From positions 17,315,118-17,379,117 of the forward strand of contig NC_087078.1 of NCBI RefSeq assembly GCF_026151205.1: a stretch of 64,000 nucleotides of DNA, written 5' to 3'. Positions 52,220-63,788 of the stretch are shown here, piece by piece (position 1 is the first letter of the stretch; every line of letters begins with the position of its first letter). Below the pieces are notes generated by a model that was not told the DNA's origin, searched no databases, and saw nothing but the letters and a program-made list of their open reading frames with translations. The position numbers were made by a program, and so were the translations under genes. This DNA comes from Bolinopsis microptera (Eukaryota > Ctenophora > Tentaculata > Lobata > Bolinopsidae).

Positions 52220-53010
52220 ACTATCATTTAAAATAAGGGGTAAATAGGTTAATAATATGTAGAGTACATGATTTGCAATAGAAGAAAAGATGCTATTGGT
52301 TAATAAAATGTACGAATCATTAAGAATGATTATAGCAAAAGAGATTATATAAAATTGTAAAATCATATCGAAAAACAGTTTTAATCCAGTGAATAATAAT
52401 AAATAATAATAAAATTTGGTAGCTTAAACACAAACTCTAAGCCCAGTGGATAAACCACAAAACTTATGCTCTATTGTGTGAAACAAAGATACTATCAAGG
52501 AGTGTATGCATAGGACTTACAAAGTTTTGGAACGAAGATGACATGCTTATGAAACGAGCTATCAGTCTGATTGCTAATAAGTTCAAAAAGATCATGACAT
52601 AAGGTTGCATCCTAAACAGTTTAAGCAAATAACATAAAGTTATACTGTCAATTAATCGCTCATGCCATAACTTTTCTTAAACAGGTGAGTTTTTAATAAT
52701 GTTTTGAACAGATCAACATCAGAACAAGTCTTAATTATATAGCAAAGAAATTAAATTTTCTATCAAAATACATACTACATAGATCTAAGCACTAGTGCCC
52801 TTTAAAAGGAGGAGAGGGTAGATTCCTAAATAAGGAAAAAATTGCCCTTAAAGATATTCTTATTCGACTTATTCAGTACCATTTTTTCGATGAGTATATA
52901 TTAAAGTCACTATTGTGACTTTAATACCTTTATACCTTCTAGTTTTAGTTTTGACCTGGTGTTATCACTCTAATTAGGAGGATTTAAAGAAACAATTGAA
53001 CACTCATTAT
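52220..53010. other. Upstream region of CHD1L
   Basis: AT-rich, no gene. An acceptor-like GATAG precedes the CHD1L ATG by one base. The frame stays open upstream of that ATG for 49 codons without a conserved motif. Confidence 0.4.
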
Positions 53011-53011
53011 T

Positions 53012-54165
53012 AGCCGAAAACATTTTTTCGGTTTTCCAAGTCTGCACCCACCCCTCGATACATAATTTTGAACTCGAGGCTTCCCCCTGGTAATGCGATA
53101 TCGGAAGGCAGGCCTCTCCTTTGCAACACTAGCTCGGAAGCGGGAGCTCTCGACACGGGAGGTACATATCGAGAACGACTCGGACCGGAAATTTGTAAGT
53201 CAAAATTCTTTCAAATTTTTTCTAAAAACTACTTTTCTCCACGTTTCATGCTACCCTGTTCATAACTAGCCGAAAATATTTGTTCGAAGTCCGCACCCAC
53301 CCCTCGATACACAATTTTGAAGTCGAGGATTTCCCCTGGTAATGCGATCTCGGAAGGCAGGCCTCCCCATTGCAACACTAGCTCGGAAGTGGGAGCTCTC
53401 GATACGACAAGTACACATCGGACCGAAAATTTTTTAGTCAAAATTCATTCAAATTTTTTCTAAAATTACTTTTCTCCACGTTTCATGCTACCCTGTTCAT
53501 TACTAGCCGAAAATATTTTTTCGAAGTCCGCACCCACCCCTCGATACACAATTTTGAACTCGAGGCTTCCCCCTGGTAATACGATCTCGGAAGGCAGGCC
53601 TCCCCTTTGCAACACCAGCTCGGAAGCGGGAGCTCTAGACACGGGAGGAACATATCGAGAATGACTCGGACCGAAAATTTTTTGAGTCAAAATGCTTTCA
53701 AAGTTTTTCTAAAAACTACTTTTCTCCACGTTTCATATTTACCACGTTTCATGCTACCCTGTTCATTAATAGCCGAAAATATTTTGTTCGTTTTTTCGAA
53801 GTCCGCACCCACCCCTCGATACACAATTTTGAACTCGAGGCTTCCCCCTGGTAATACGATCTCGGAAGGCAGGCCTCCCCTTTGCAACACTAGCTCGGAA
53901 GCGGGAGCTCTAGACACGGGAGGAACATATCGAGAATGACTCGGACCGAAAATTTTTTGAGTCAAAATGCTTTCAAAGTTTTTCTAAAAACTACTTTTCT
54001 CCACGTTTCATATTTACCACGTTTCATGCTACCCTGTTCATTAATAGCCGAAAATATTTTGTTCTGTTTTTCGAAGTCCGCACCCAGCCCTCGATACACA
54101 ATTTTGGACTCGAGACTTCCCCCTGGTAATGCGATCCCGGAAGGCGGGCCTCCCCTTTGCATAGG
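53012..54165. repeat. Tandem satellite, about 5 units of 235-275 bp
   Basis: The units begin near 53014, 53264, 53500, 53770 and 54040 with TAGCCGAAAA(T/C)ATTTT and contain CGCACCCACCCCTCGATAC, AACTCGAGGCTTCCCCCTGG and CGGAAGGCAGGCCTC. The last is partial. Frames of about 70-110 aa across it are repeat artefacts. Confidence 0.93.
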
Positions 54166-54483
54166 GGAGCCGGAACCGGATAATATCCGGCCGGATCCGG
54201 ATTCCGCCGAATATCCGGCCGGTTCCTATTCCAGATCCTAGACTTCTATTATTAACACTATCATTTTGAAATTCAACACATTTTGGTCTTTTTCGTTTGC
54301 CAGAGTTTTCTACATGATCTCTGATATGTTTAATGAAAATATCATCCCCACAAACTGAGCAGAAAAAGCCTCCAGGCATGCCATTAATATCATTCTGCTC
54401 CGTTTTTACTTCTGATTTAAGAACATCGTATTTATTTTCGACACAACAACCATCTTGTTCTGTAACATAACCATTTTCATGAA

Positions 54484-55093
54484 CAGTAAATTCACTGAAC
54501 AGTAAATTCACTGAACAGGAAATTCACTGAACAGTAAATTCACTGAACAGTAAATTCACTGAACAGGAAATTCACTGAACAGTAAATTCACTGAACAGTA
54601 AATTCACTGAACAGTAAATTCACTGAACAGTAAATTCACTGAACAGTAAATTCACTGAACAGTAAATTCACTGAACAGTAAATTCACTGAACTGTAAATT
54701 CACTGAACAGTAAATTCACTGGACAGTAAATTCACTGAACAGTAAATTCACTGAACAGTAAATTCACTGAACAGTAAATTCACTGAACAGTAAATTCACT
54801 GAACAGTAAATTCACTGAACAGTAAATTCACTGAACAGTAAATTCACTGAACAGTAAATTCACTGAACAGTAAATTCACTGAACAGTAAATTCACTGAAC
54901 AGTAAATTCACTGAACAGTAAATTCACTGGACAGTAAATTCACTGAACAGGAAATTCACTGAACAGGAAATTCACTGAACAGTAAATTCACTGAACAGTA
55001 AATTCACTGAACAGTAAATTCACTGAACAGTAAATTCACTGAACAGTAAATTCACTGAACAGTAAATTCACTGAACAGTAAATTCACTGAACA
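54484..55093. repeat. 16-bp minisatellite, block 1
   Basis: About 38 units of CAGTAAATTCACTGAA with few variants (CAGGAAATT, GGACAG, CTGTAAATT). The seed unit lies in the zinc-finger gene copy directly to the left. Confidence 0.97.
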
Positions 55094-55276
55094 AACTTTC
55101 TTCCTCATCCTTTTCTAGTACTTGTAGGTCAGGATGATAATGACGTGACAGTGACATGTTCAATAAAATACTTCTCATAGAAAAGTTGTTCACCACATGC
55201 TGGACATAGAAAACCTCCAGTTTTGCTTCTTAAATCCTCTTCTTCGGTCTTTACTCAGTTTACTGCGCTTAAATTG

Positions 55277-55588
55277 AACAGTAAATTCACTGAACAATAA
55301 ATTCACTGAACAGTAAATTCACTGAACAGTAAATTCACTGAACAGTAAATTCACTGAACTGTAAATTCACTGAACAGTAAATTCACTGAACAGTAAATTC
55401 ACTGAACTGTAAATTCACTGAACAGTAAATTCACTGAACAGTAAATTCACTGAACAGTAAATTCACTGAACAGGAAATTCACTGAACAGTAAATTCACTG
55501 AACAGTAAATTCACTGAACAGGAAATTCACTGAACAGTAAATTCACTGAACAGTAAATTCACTGAACAGTAAATTCACTGAACAGTAA
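55277..55588. repeat. 16-bp minisatellite, block 2
   Basis: About 19 units of the same sequence between two zinc-finger gene fragments. Confidence 0.97.
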
Positions 55589-55774
55589 ATGTTTAATGAA
55601 AATATCATCCCCACAAACTGAGCAGAAAAAGCCTCCAGGCATGCCATTAATATCATTCTGCTCCGTTTTTACTTCTGATTTAAGAACATCGTATTTATTT
55701 TCGACACAACAACCATCTTGTTCTGTAACATAACCATTTTCATGAACAGTAAATTCACTGAACAGTAAATTGAC

Positions 55775-55983
55775 ACAATTTTAAAATTATTATTTAATTA
55801 TTTTATATATATGTATTGTCCATAACTAGGGTGGCCTGCTAACAGAACCATGATCTGCCTTGATTCATCCTTCAGCACAGAGAAAAGCTCCTTTTTTTAT
55901 ACATTATGATTACAGAGGATCTGATATTTAGATATATATTGCTGTGCTGTAAAAATTGACTTTATTTATTTATTATTTATTAT
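55775..55983. other. Unique AT-rich insert between minisatellite blocks
   Basis: Ends in TTTATTTATTTATTATTTAT. Not similar to the zinc-finger gene; origin unknown. Confidence 0.5.
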
Positions 55984-57498
55984 TCACTGAACAGGAAATT
56001 CACTGAACAGTAAATTCACTGAACAGTAAATTCACTGAACAGTAAATTCACTGAACAGTAAATTCACTGAACTGTAAATTCACTGAACAGTAAATTCACT
56101 GAACAGTAAATTCACTGAACAGTAAATTCACTGAACAGTAAATTCACTGAACAGTAAATTCACTGAACTGTAAATTCACTGAACAGTAAATTCACTGAAC
56201 AGTAAATTCACTGAACAGTAAATTCACTGAACAGTAAATTCACTGAACAGTAAATTCACTGAACAGTAAATTCACTGAACAGTAAATTCACTGAACAGTA
56301 AATTCACTGAACAGTAAATTCACTGAACAGTAAATTCACTGAACAGTAAATTCACTGAACAGTAAATTCACTGAACAGTAAATTCACTGAACAGGAAATT
56401 CACTGAACAGGAAATTCACTGAACAGTAAATTCACTGAACAGTAAATTCACTGAACTGTAAATTCACTGAACAGTAAATTCACTGAACAGTTAATTCACT
56501 GAACAGTAAATTCACTGAACAGTAAATTCACTGAACAGTAAATTCACTGTACAGTAAATTCACTGAACAGTAAATTCACTGAACAGTAAATTCACTGAAC
56601 AGTAAATTCACTGAACAGTAAATTCACTGAACAGTAAATTCACAGAACAGTAAATTCACTGAACAGTAAATTCACTGAACAGTAAATTCACTGAACAGTA
56701 AATTCACTGAACAGTAAATTCACTGAACAGTAAATTCACTGAACAGTAAATTCACTGAACAGTAAATTCACTGAACAGTAAATTCACTGAACAGTAAATT
56801 CACTGAACTGTAAATTCACTGAACAGTAAATTCACTGAACAGTAAATTCACTGAACAGTAAATTCACTGAACAGTAAATTCACTGAACAGTAAATTCACT
56901 GAACAGTAAATTCACTGAACAGTAAATTCACTGAACAGTAAATTCACTGAACAGTAAATTCACTGAACAGTAAATTCACTGAACAGTAAATTCACTGAAC
57001 AGTAAATTCACAGAACAGTAAATTCACTGAACAGTAAATTCACTGAACAGTAAATTCACTGAACAGTAAATTCACTGAACAGTAAATTCACTGAACAGTA
57101 AATTCACTGAACAGTAAATTCACTGAACAGTAAATTCACTGAACAGTAAATTCACTGAACAGTAAATTCACTGAACAGTAAATTCACTGAACAGTAAATT
57201 CACTGAACTGTAAATTCACTGAACAGTAAATTCACTGAACAGTAAATTCACTGAACAGTAAATTCACTGAACAGTAAATTCACTGAACAGTAAATTCACT
57301 GAACAGTAAATTCACTGAACAGTAAATTCACTGAACAGTAAATTCACTGAACAGTAAATTCACTGAACAGTAAATTCACTGAACAGGAAATTCACTGAAC
57401 AGGAAATTCACTGAACAGGAAATTCACTGAACAGTAAATTCACTGAACAGGAAATTCACTGAACAGTAAATTCACTGAACAGTAAATTCACTGAACAG
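55984..57498. repeat. 16-bp minisatellite, block 3
   Basis: About 95 units; the same variants recur in runs, indicating expansion by higher-order duplication. Confidence 0.97.
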
Positions 57499-57719
57499 AC
57501 TTTGTTCCTCATTCTTTTCTAGTACTTGTAGGTCAGGATGATAATGACGTGACAGTGACATGTTCAATAAAATACTTCTCATAGAAAAGTTGTTCACCAC
57601 ATGCTGGACATAGAAAACCTCCAGTTTTGCTTCTTAAATCCTCTTCTTCGGTCTTTACTCAGTTTACTGCGCTTTTAATGTGAGGACATGACATCTGAAG
57701 AGTATTCTGGTTAAATTAA

Positions 57720-58310
57720 TAAAATAATTCAGGAGGGAGTTAAAATCAGCAGTAATGTTATCATGAATCAGGAGTGCCATGCATCTATTATAAATTTGGC
57801 ACTATGCAATGTTTTACAGGATAAGTTTTTGATGGATGCATTTAGTCAGAAATGGGAGATTTTAAGTCAACATTATAAATAAGCAAAGAAGACAATTGCA
57901 TTCCAGAAACTATATTTATTAACATGGGCATGAGAAATAATGTATAATCAAGGTCATATAATTAATGTTTCTGTAAACTATTTCGTGTATTAATTATCGT
58001 CAATTATAGATATTGTTACATATCTATTATCTATATATCCTATTAGGCTACAAAATTGTGTCTAAGATGATATGAAAGTTTTTGACTTTATTTTATTCGG
58101 CAAGTTATTCCCAAATTCAAATATCTAAATACGGAAAAGGATAGATTTAAATTGTAGAATCTAGATACTCATCGTTTTTTAAAACAACATTTCAGATGAT
58201 CAGATAAAATAAGTAATTTTAACACTTGACACAAAATTGCATCATACAAGTTATACTATTTAGTGCACATAATGAAAAAAATAGAATAACTCAAAATAAA
58301 GATTTTAGAA
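57720..58310. other. 3' flank of the zinc-finger gene, duplicated
   Basis: 57840-58060 matches 59820-60070 (shared GATGGATGCAT, AACTATTTCGT, TATATATCCTAT), showing that the zinc-finger locus was duplicated in tandem with its 5' flank. Confidence 0.65.
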
Positions 58311-58319
58311 TGATTTTAA

Positions 58320-59440
58320 CTACCTAGCATGCATTTTCTGGTGGCGCAGTAAATTCGACTTTTGAGCTGCTGCGTACGAACAATCTGGACATTTATATGG
58401 TTTCTCTCCTGAGTGAGTCTTCATAATATGTACTTTGAGGTTTGATTTTTGAACTGCTGCATAGGAACAATCTGGACATTTATATGGTTTCTCTCCTGAG
58501 TGAGTCTTCATATGTACTTTGAGGTAGGATTTATTAGCTGTTGCAAACAAACAATCTGGACATCTGAAATAGTTTCTCTCCCGAGTGAGTAATCATATGT
58601 GCTTTGAGGTGTGATTTCCGAGCAGTTGCATACGAACAATCTGGACATTTAAATGGTTTCTCTCCCGAGTGAGTACTCAGGCTATGTTCTTTGAGGTTTG
58701 ATTTCCGAGCGGTTGCATACGAACAATCTGGACATTGAAATAGTTTCTCTCCCGAGTGAGTAATCATATGTGCTTTGAGGTGTGATTTCCGAGCAGTTGC
58801 ATACGAACAATCTGGACATTTAAATGGTTTCTCTCCCGAGTGAGTACTTAGGCTATGTTCTTTGAGGTTTGATTTCCGAGCGGTTGCATACGAACAATCT
58901 GGACATTTAAATGGTTTCTCTCCGGAGTGAATTGTTACGTTATATTGAAGAGTAGCACGGATCTTTTCTTGAGGATCACAATTTTCCAGACGAATGCAAG
59001 GACTGTCCGATCTATTCCTGATTCCAGATCCTAGACTACTTAATATTATCACTATCATTTTGAAATTTATCACATTTTGGTATTTTTCGATTGCCAGAGT
59101 TTTCTACGTGATCTTTTATATGTTTAATGAAACTATCCTCCTCTAGAATATTTTCCCCACAAACTGAGCAGAAAAAGCTTCCAGACACTCCATTAATTTC
59201 ACTCTGCTCCGTTTTTACTTCTGATTTAAGAACATCGTATTTATTTCGAACGGAACAACCATCTTGTTCTGTAATATGCAGGTTAGATTTATAATGACGT
59301 TCCCTGATATGTTCAAGGAAATACTTCTCATAGAAAAGTTGGTCGCCACATGCTGGACAGAGAAAACCTCCAGTTTTGCTTATCAAATCCTCTTCTTCAG
59401 TCTTTACTTCGCTTTTTAAGTGAGAACATGAGTATGACAT
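58320..59440 (-). CDS. C2H2 zinc-finger protein, frame interrupted twice
   Basis: A probable transcription factor. 59036-59440 encodes an N-terminal region with two isolated fingers (CPACGDQLFYEKYFLEHIRE; CSVCGENILEEDSFIKHIKD). 58320-59000 encodes seven fingers of the type CPDCSYATARKSNLKEH with HSGEKP(F/Y)KC linkers, ending LLRHQKMHAR. The frame breaks near 59036-59040 (TAG after DSDNIK, where copy 1 reads on as NNRSLGSGI) and near 58564-58566 (an extra base before CPDC of finger five). CTCTCCAG directly before the first ATG suggests an upstream exon. It is either a young pseudogene or carries two sequence errors. The repeated near-identical fingers show recent internal duplication. Confidence 0.75.
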
Positions 59441-59529
59441 CTGGAGAGAATTCTGGATAAATTAATAAAATCATTCAAGGTGAAGCTAAAATCATTGGTA
59501 ATTATCATGAATTTTATACTATACAATCT

Positions 59530-59810
59530 GGGGTTCACTAAACTTTTTTACACTTTTTTACACTACACTTTTGCCTCTTTTTGCCTCTTTTGGTGTATGG
59601 ACTATGGTGTAGTAAAAAAAGGTACACTAAGTTACACTTTTTTACACCTTAAATTACACTTAACCAAATTATCTTCTAAAAATTTCCTATTATTTTCCCA
59701 TTAGTCTTCACATAGTACATTTCCAAAGGCAAAACAGGGGTTAAACATACCTTGTGACACTTTTTGAGGCTATTTTACACTGTATGGTGTAAAAAAGTTT
59801 AGAGAACCCC
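59530..59810. mobile_element. 281-bp MITE with 24-bp inverted ends
   Basis: Left GGGGTTCACTAAACTTTTTT and ACAC; right GTGTAAAAAAGTTTAGAGAA and CCCC. Inside are several TTACACTTTTTTACAC runs. No target duplication was certain. Confidence 0.75.
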
Positions 59811-60069
59811 CTACAATATTTTACATGATACATTTTCAATGGCAGATGGATGCATATACGTACATAGTAGCAATTAAAGACATTGGAGATTTAAGTAAAA
59901 ATACATTATAAATATAATCAACTTGACAATTTAATTCCAGCAATTGTATCTATTAACATAGGCATATTAGAATTAATTTGTGATCAGGGTAGTATGTCAG
60001 TATGATAAATGTTTCTGCAAACTATTTCGTATAATATAAATGATTATCAATCATAAATATCTTTATATA

Positions 60070-61408
60070 TCCTATGGGGCTATGAAATCAATGCTGTTAA
60101 ATATAGTGTTTTGATTCAGTGTTTTGACTGAGTGTTTCTTCAATGACCATCTAGCAAGGTCACCGAGGATGGCTCAAGACACGATTGAGGTTCTGAAAGT
60201 TGTATTCCTAAAGAAAGCTTTGATAAACGGAAAATTATCAGAATAGAAGAAGGGATTTTGGAAGATTTTTGAAGAGAAGCTTTTCTGCCATCTATATCTC
60301 CTTGCCCGAAATTTCACGGTTTCGAATGAATTTTTGACCAGTGACCAATCAGTGAGGCTGGTGAGAGTGACATAAGTCGCCATCAAGGTACTGAAAGCTG
60401 TATATCCAAAGAAAACTTTGATAGAAGGCAAATTTTGAAAATGCCCTACCAGTAGGACATTTTCAGATTTCAAAGCCGTATAATTTGAATTATGACATGT
60501 AAGCAGAAACAAAACCTACAATGAAAATTATGATTAACATGAGCTAGCTTCAATGTGCCCTTGCCTAAACAATGTCACGTTTTCATACATTAATGTGCAG
60601 GTTTGATGAGACTCACATAGTACATAACACTAAAAAGAGTATTATGTAATGGGTATTGAGTACTATGTAATGGGATGGAGACGTTTCTACCATTGTAGAC
60701 ATTGTCCACACCCTAGCTCCATAACTATAACACAAAGAATTTGTTTCACTTCTAGATGAAATGCTCTCATACTAAGTTACTGCCTTACCTGATAATTTCT
60801 GAGCTATCCCCAATCCCCATACTTTCAACCATGCTGATAGCTATAAGCAAGCTTACTTGTTAGCCTTATTTTGCTTCCAATATGAATAGTAGCCTCAATT
60901 CATATAAAACTCAGTACTCACCTAAGTTAAGATCAAACCTCAAGATATATCCTTCTTGTAACAGTTGCACATTAATGATGAAATGTTGAAATTGAGGACA
61001 GTGAATAAAGTTATTCTCCTGATGCATAATCGTGCCATATTGCCAAAACTATTTAACTGTAATTTCTTAACAAAAGCTGAATGATATGTCAATATTTATA
61101 ATAATAAATCAAAGTCTCAATGAGTGGGATTTACAGAGTGCTGTTAAAAATACATAAATTGTTTACATAATATATATATGGTGGGGAGGTGAACCATGTT
61201 TGTTTTGGCAGGTGATATAGATTCTGGTGTTTGATTGGACAACAACTATCACGGTACGTGATAGAATAAGCACATCTATTAGAGAGGGGGTGACATGTTT
61301 GCTAACGTCCTTTTCATTTTTGGACATTAGCAGAGGGGCAATAGCAGACAAACATTTTGGGACACATTTCAGCCATTATCAGTTAAATTGAGAAGAAATT
61401 TTAAATGA
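60070..61408. other. Intergenic, weak internal repeat
   Basis: Two diverged segments near 60180 and 60390 share CTGAAAG(T/C)TGTAT and AAGAAA(G/A)CTTTGATA. A 112-aa minus frame spans them without a recognised domain. The rest is featureless. Confidence 0.4.
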
Positions 61409-61416
61409 CTGGGAAA

Positions 61417-61687
61417 CAGTGGCGTAACGTTGCCTGTTGGCGCCCCCCTGCCGAAAAAAGCGCCCCCCTGTTGATGCCCCTCCCTAAAATTGAACAAATT
61501 AGGTGATTTTAAAGAATACGCCCGTAAAATCTCTAAAAAAGTGTGTATCTAGAGCAAAACGCGCAGTTTTACTAGTACTTTAGTTAAGTTTTCGAAATTG
61601 TCCCACATTCAAACGACGATTTGGCGTCCCCCTAAGACGGCGCCCCCCTGCACAGCGGGGTCAGCAGGGCCTTTAGTTACGCCACTG
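61417..61687. mobile_element. hAT-type MITE, copy 2
   Basis: 271 bp with ends CAGTGGCGTAACG and CGTTACGCCACTG-like TAGTTACGCCACTG. The perfect 8-bp target duplication CTGGGAAA is at 61409-61416 and 61688-61695. Same family as 27345-27617. Confidence 0.93.
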
Positions 61688-61787
61688 CTGGGAAAGTACA
61701 TTCTCTGGTATACAATTATCGGGAAACAATGTTGTACAAATTTACGAATCAGCAGGATATTGTTACTAACCTTGAACGTAAGAGAGA

Positions 61788-61830
61788 TATGTATTATGTA
61801 GTGATCCGTGAAATCACTACATAATACATA
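61788..61830. repeat. 18-bp-arm hairpin
   Basis: TATGTATTATGTAGTGAT, a seven-base loop, then the exact complement. Confidence 0.9.
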
Positions 61831-61839
61831 CAGCAAATT

Positions 61840-62950
61840 CGATTTAATATAGGCAAGGGAAAGTATTAGCCTTGAATGTTTCTAGCAGTTCAAGTACTCC
61901 TACAGAAGAATGAGATAAGAATATGTCAACGATTTCAGAACAAATCTTTTTAAAATAGACTCAGAAGTCCATTCGATTTTAGCATATGATTTTGTGAAAC
62001 GATTCAAAAGTAGTCACAAGTAGTTATTTAGATGGTTGGTAAGTTAAACAAATGGTAAGTAAATGGTTTATTAAAGCTAGAAACAAAGTTGTCGAACCTC
62101 TGTCTGAATTACCATCAGTCTAAACTGGAGTATGGAGCTGACATGAGGCCAGCTTAAATATATTGAATTATGAAGTATGAATTATAAAGATTCTGTTCAT
62201 GAATTCTGGTATGTAAATTCATAAATAAACACATGAAATAACAAATCATCAAATAATGATCGAAGGTGGAGGACCTGCAGACAAAAATTTTAGATCTTTA
62301 TGGAGAAACACAAGTATCCAACATTAAAGAAATGCAGTGACAAAAAACCTCCCCGTGAATTTCAGATTCCCTTTCTATGAGTAATCTGAAAATAGGGATA
62401 GGTCTAAAATAGCCGAAATTAGGCTCGCTAAATATATGTTTTGCGTGCATGTGAATAACCTGAAATTTGTAATATAAACATTACATTGAGGAGTAAGTAT
62501 ACAATGTACCAATAAATATATTTTCGTGATTCTTTGTTTCTCTTTATTGTTTATTGAATCTTTTTATGTACTATGCTAGCTGCATTGAAAGACAGTGTTG
62601 ATAGTAGAAACTACTCTAACTACTATCTCGATACTGAAAGATCTTGGTACAGATTGAATACATCGATATTGGATCTGAATTGGAGGACTTCGCCGCTTCG
62701 ACGCGCCGCGCAAACTAGCATTCTTGCTTGGCATCGATCGTTCGCATCGATCGTTGCTTTACAGAGCAACGATCTGGAAGGGTTGACATTGTCAATCAAG
62801 TGGTCATGTTATTCCAATTATAAAACACTACTCTTCAAAATAACAATTTGTTGACGCGCCCGCAATTACCTAATTTGCTAGTCTATTGCATGCTCGAAGT
62901 GAAAAAATTGCCGCGCAGAAGAATGATGCATTCAGTAATAATATAACAAA
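61840..62950. other. Intergenic
   Basis: No gene. 62690-62800 has GC-rich text ending GGGTTGACATTGTCAATCAA, like the 3' end of MITE family 2, and may be a degenerate copy. Confidence 0.4.
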
Positions 62951-62958
62951 TGGTTCAG

Positions 62959-63064
62959 TTGTAGCGCGATGCACTACTGGGCCGCGCGCACATCCAATAA
63001 TGCTTTTTGCAACCACATGCTTATGCAGGGCGGCGAAATGCAAAGGATTGACATCGAGAATCAA
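62959..63064 (+). mobile_element. MITE family 2, copy c
   Basis: 106 bp, TTGTAGCGCGATGCACTACT to GACATCGAGAATCAA, with the perfect 8-bp duplication TGGTTCAG at 62951-62958 and 63065-63072. Confidence 0.93.
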
Positions 63065-63110
63065 TGGTTCAGGGCAGGTGGAACAATTTTAATTTTTTTA
63101 AAAACAATAT

Positions 63111-63304
63111 CAGGTAGCGCAGTTGGTTAATAAAGTACCAGCTTTGCAATCGTGAGGTTGCGTGTTCGAAACCCGCTGTCTACCTAGTCGTGAGGTGAGC
63201 GTCGTCGACATTCTGCTAAGGATCCTTTAGGATCTATGCAGCCCCCCGGTTCACCCAGCCGAATGCAGGCTCAATATTCAAGAAATCGTGTTTGAGGGTT
63301 AAAT
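63111..63304 (+). mobile_element. tRNA-derived SINE head
   Basis: 63111-63184 resembles a tRNA-Ala(TGC): A box TAGCGCAGTTGGT, B box GTGTTCGAAACCC, and acceptor AGGTAG paired with CTACCT. The anticodon stem is broken. The body follows to where a family 1 MITE interrupts it. A SINE or tRNA pseudogene, not a working tRNA. Confidence 0.65.
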
Positions 63305-63398
63305 TTGTATCACGTTGCGACCCCAACGGTCGTTTCACTATGACGATACAGGGGGAGCCGCGCACTTCGTGCGCGGCGGGTCATACAACGTATGACAA
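63305..63398 (+). mobile_element. MITE family 1, copy B
   Basis: 94 bp, TTGTATCACGTTGCGACC to GGGTCATACAACGTATGACA plus A, with the perfect duplication GGTTAAAT at 63297-63304 and 63399-63406. Confidence 0.93.
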
Positions 63399-63566
63399 GG
63401 TTAAATGGGGAGCTGTGCAATAGTACAGCGAAAAAGCGAAAACTCGATGGTTGGTTACCGTAATGGGTGCCACATGCCTAGCAAGAAATATTTACCTACT
63501 TACTTGCACTTTTGTTTAGGTCTGTAGAAGCATTAGAATCGGGCGTTGCCTGCCACAGGCTATCCC

Positions 63567-63788
63567 TTGTAGCGCGATGCACTTGTCATACGTTGTATGA
63601 CCCGCCGCGCACGAGTGCGCGGCTCCCCCTGTATCGTCGAAACTCTACAGTCAACAGTGTGAAGCGACAGTGGGGGTCACCACGTAATACAACGATGCAC
63701 TACTGGGTCGCGCGCGCGCATCCAATAATGCTTCTCGCAACCACAGATGCAGATCGGCGAGATGCGAAGGATTGACATCGTGAATCAA
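63567..63788 (+). mobile_element. MITE family 2, copy d, interrupted
   Basis: TTGTAGCGCGATGCAC to GACATCGTGAATCAA, with the perfect duplication GCTATCCC at 63559-63566 and 63789-63796. A family 1 element sits inside it. Confidence 0.93.
63583..63692 (-). mobile_element. MITE family 1, copy C, nested in family 2
   Basis: 110 bp, TTGTCATACGTTGTATGACC to CACGTAATACAA, with the duplication CGATGCAC at 63575-63582 and 63693-63700. Confidence 0.93.

Larger units (their letters stand above)
54175..57715 (-). pseudogene. Degenerate zinc-finger gene copy, split by minisatellite
   Basis: Pieces homologous to the first exon of the zinc-finger gene at 58320-59440 lie scattered on the same strand: 57491-57715 and 55094-55262 (encoding GGFLCPACGEQLFYEKYF-like), and 55588-55745 and 54240-54490 (YDVLKSEVKTEQNDINGMPG, FFCSVCGDDIFIKHIRDHV). 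Each type occurs twice, so the block was itself duplicated. The finger array is missing. 16-bp repeats fill the gaps. Confidence 0.8.

Noticed and set aside
53068..54241. Frames of 65-110 aa on both strands
   Set aside because: They recur with the satellite unit and have no domains.
54484..57498. CRISPR-like regular repeats
   Set aside because: The 16-bp units are contiguous with no spacers, in a eukaryotic locus; a minisatellite.
63111..63184. Functional tRNA-Ala
   Set aside because: The A and B boxes and acceptor are good, but the anticodon stem does not pair and a repeat body follows.
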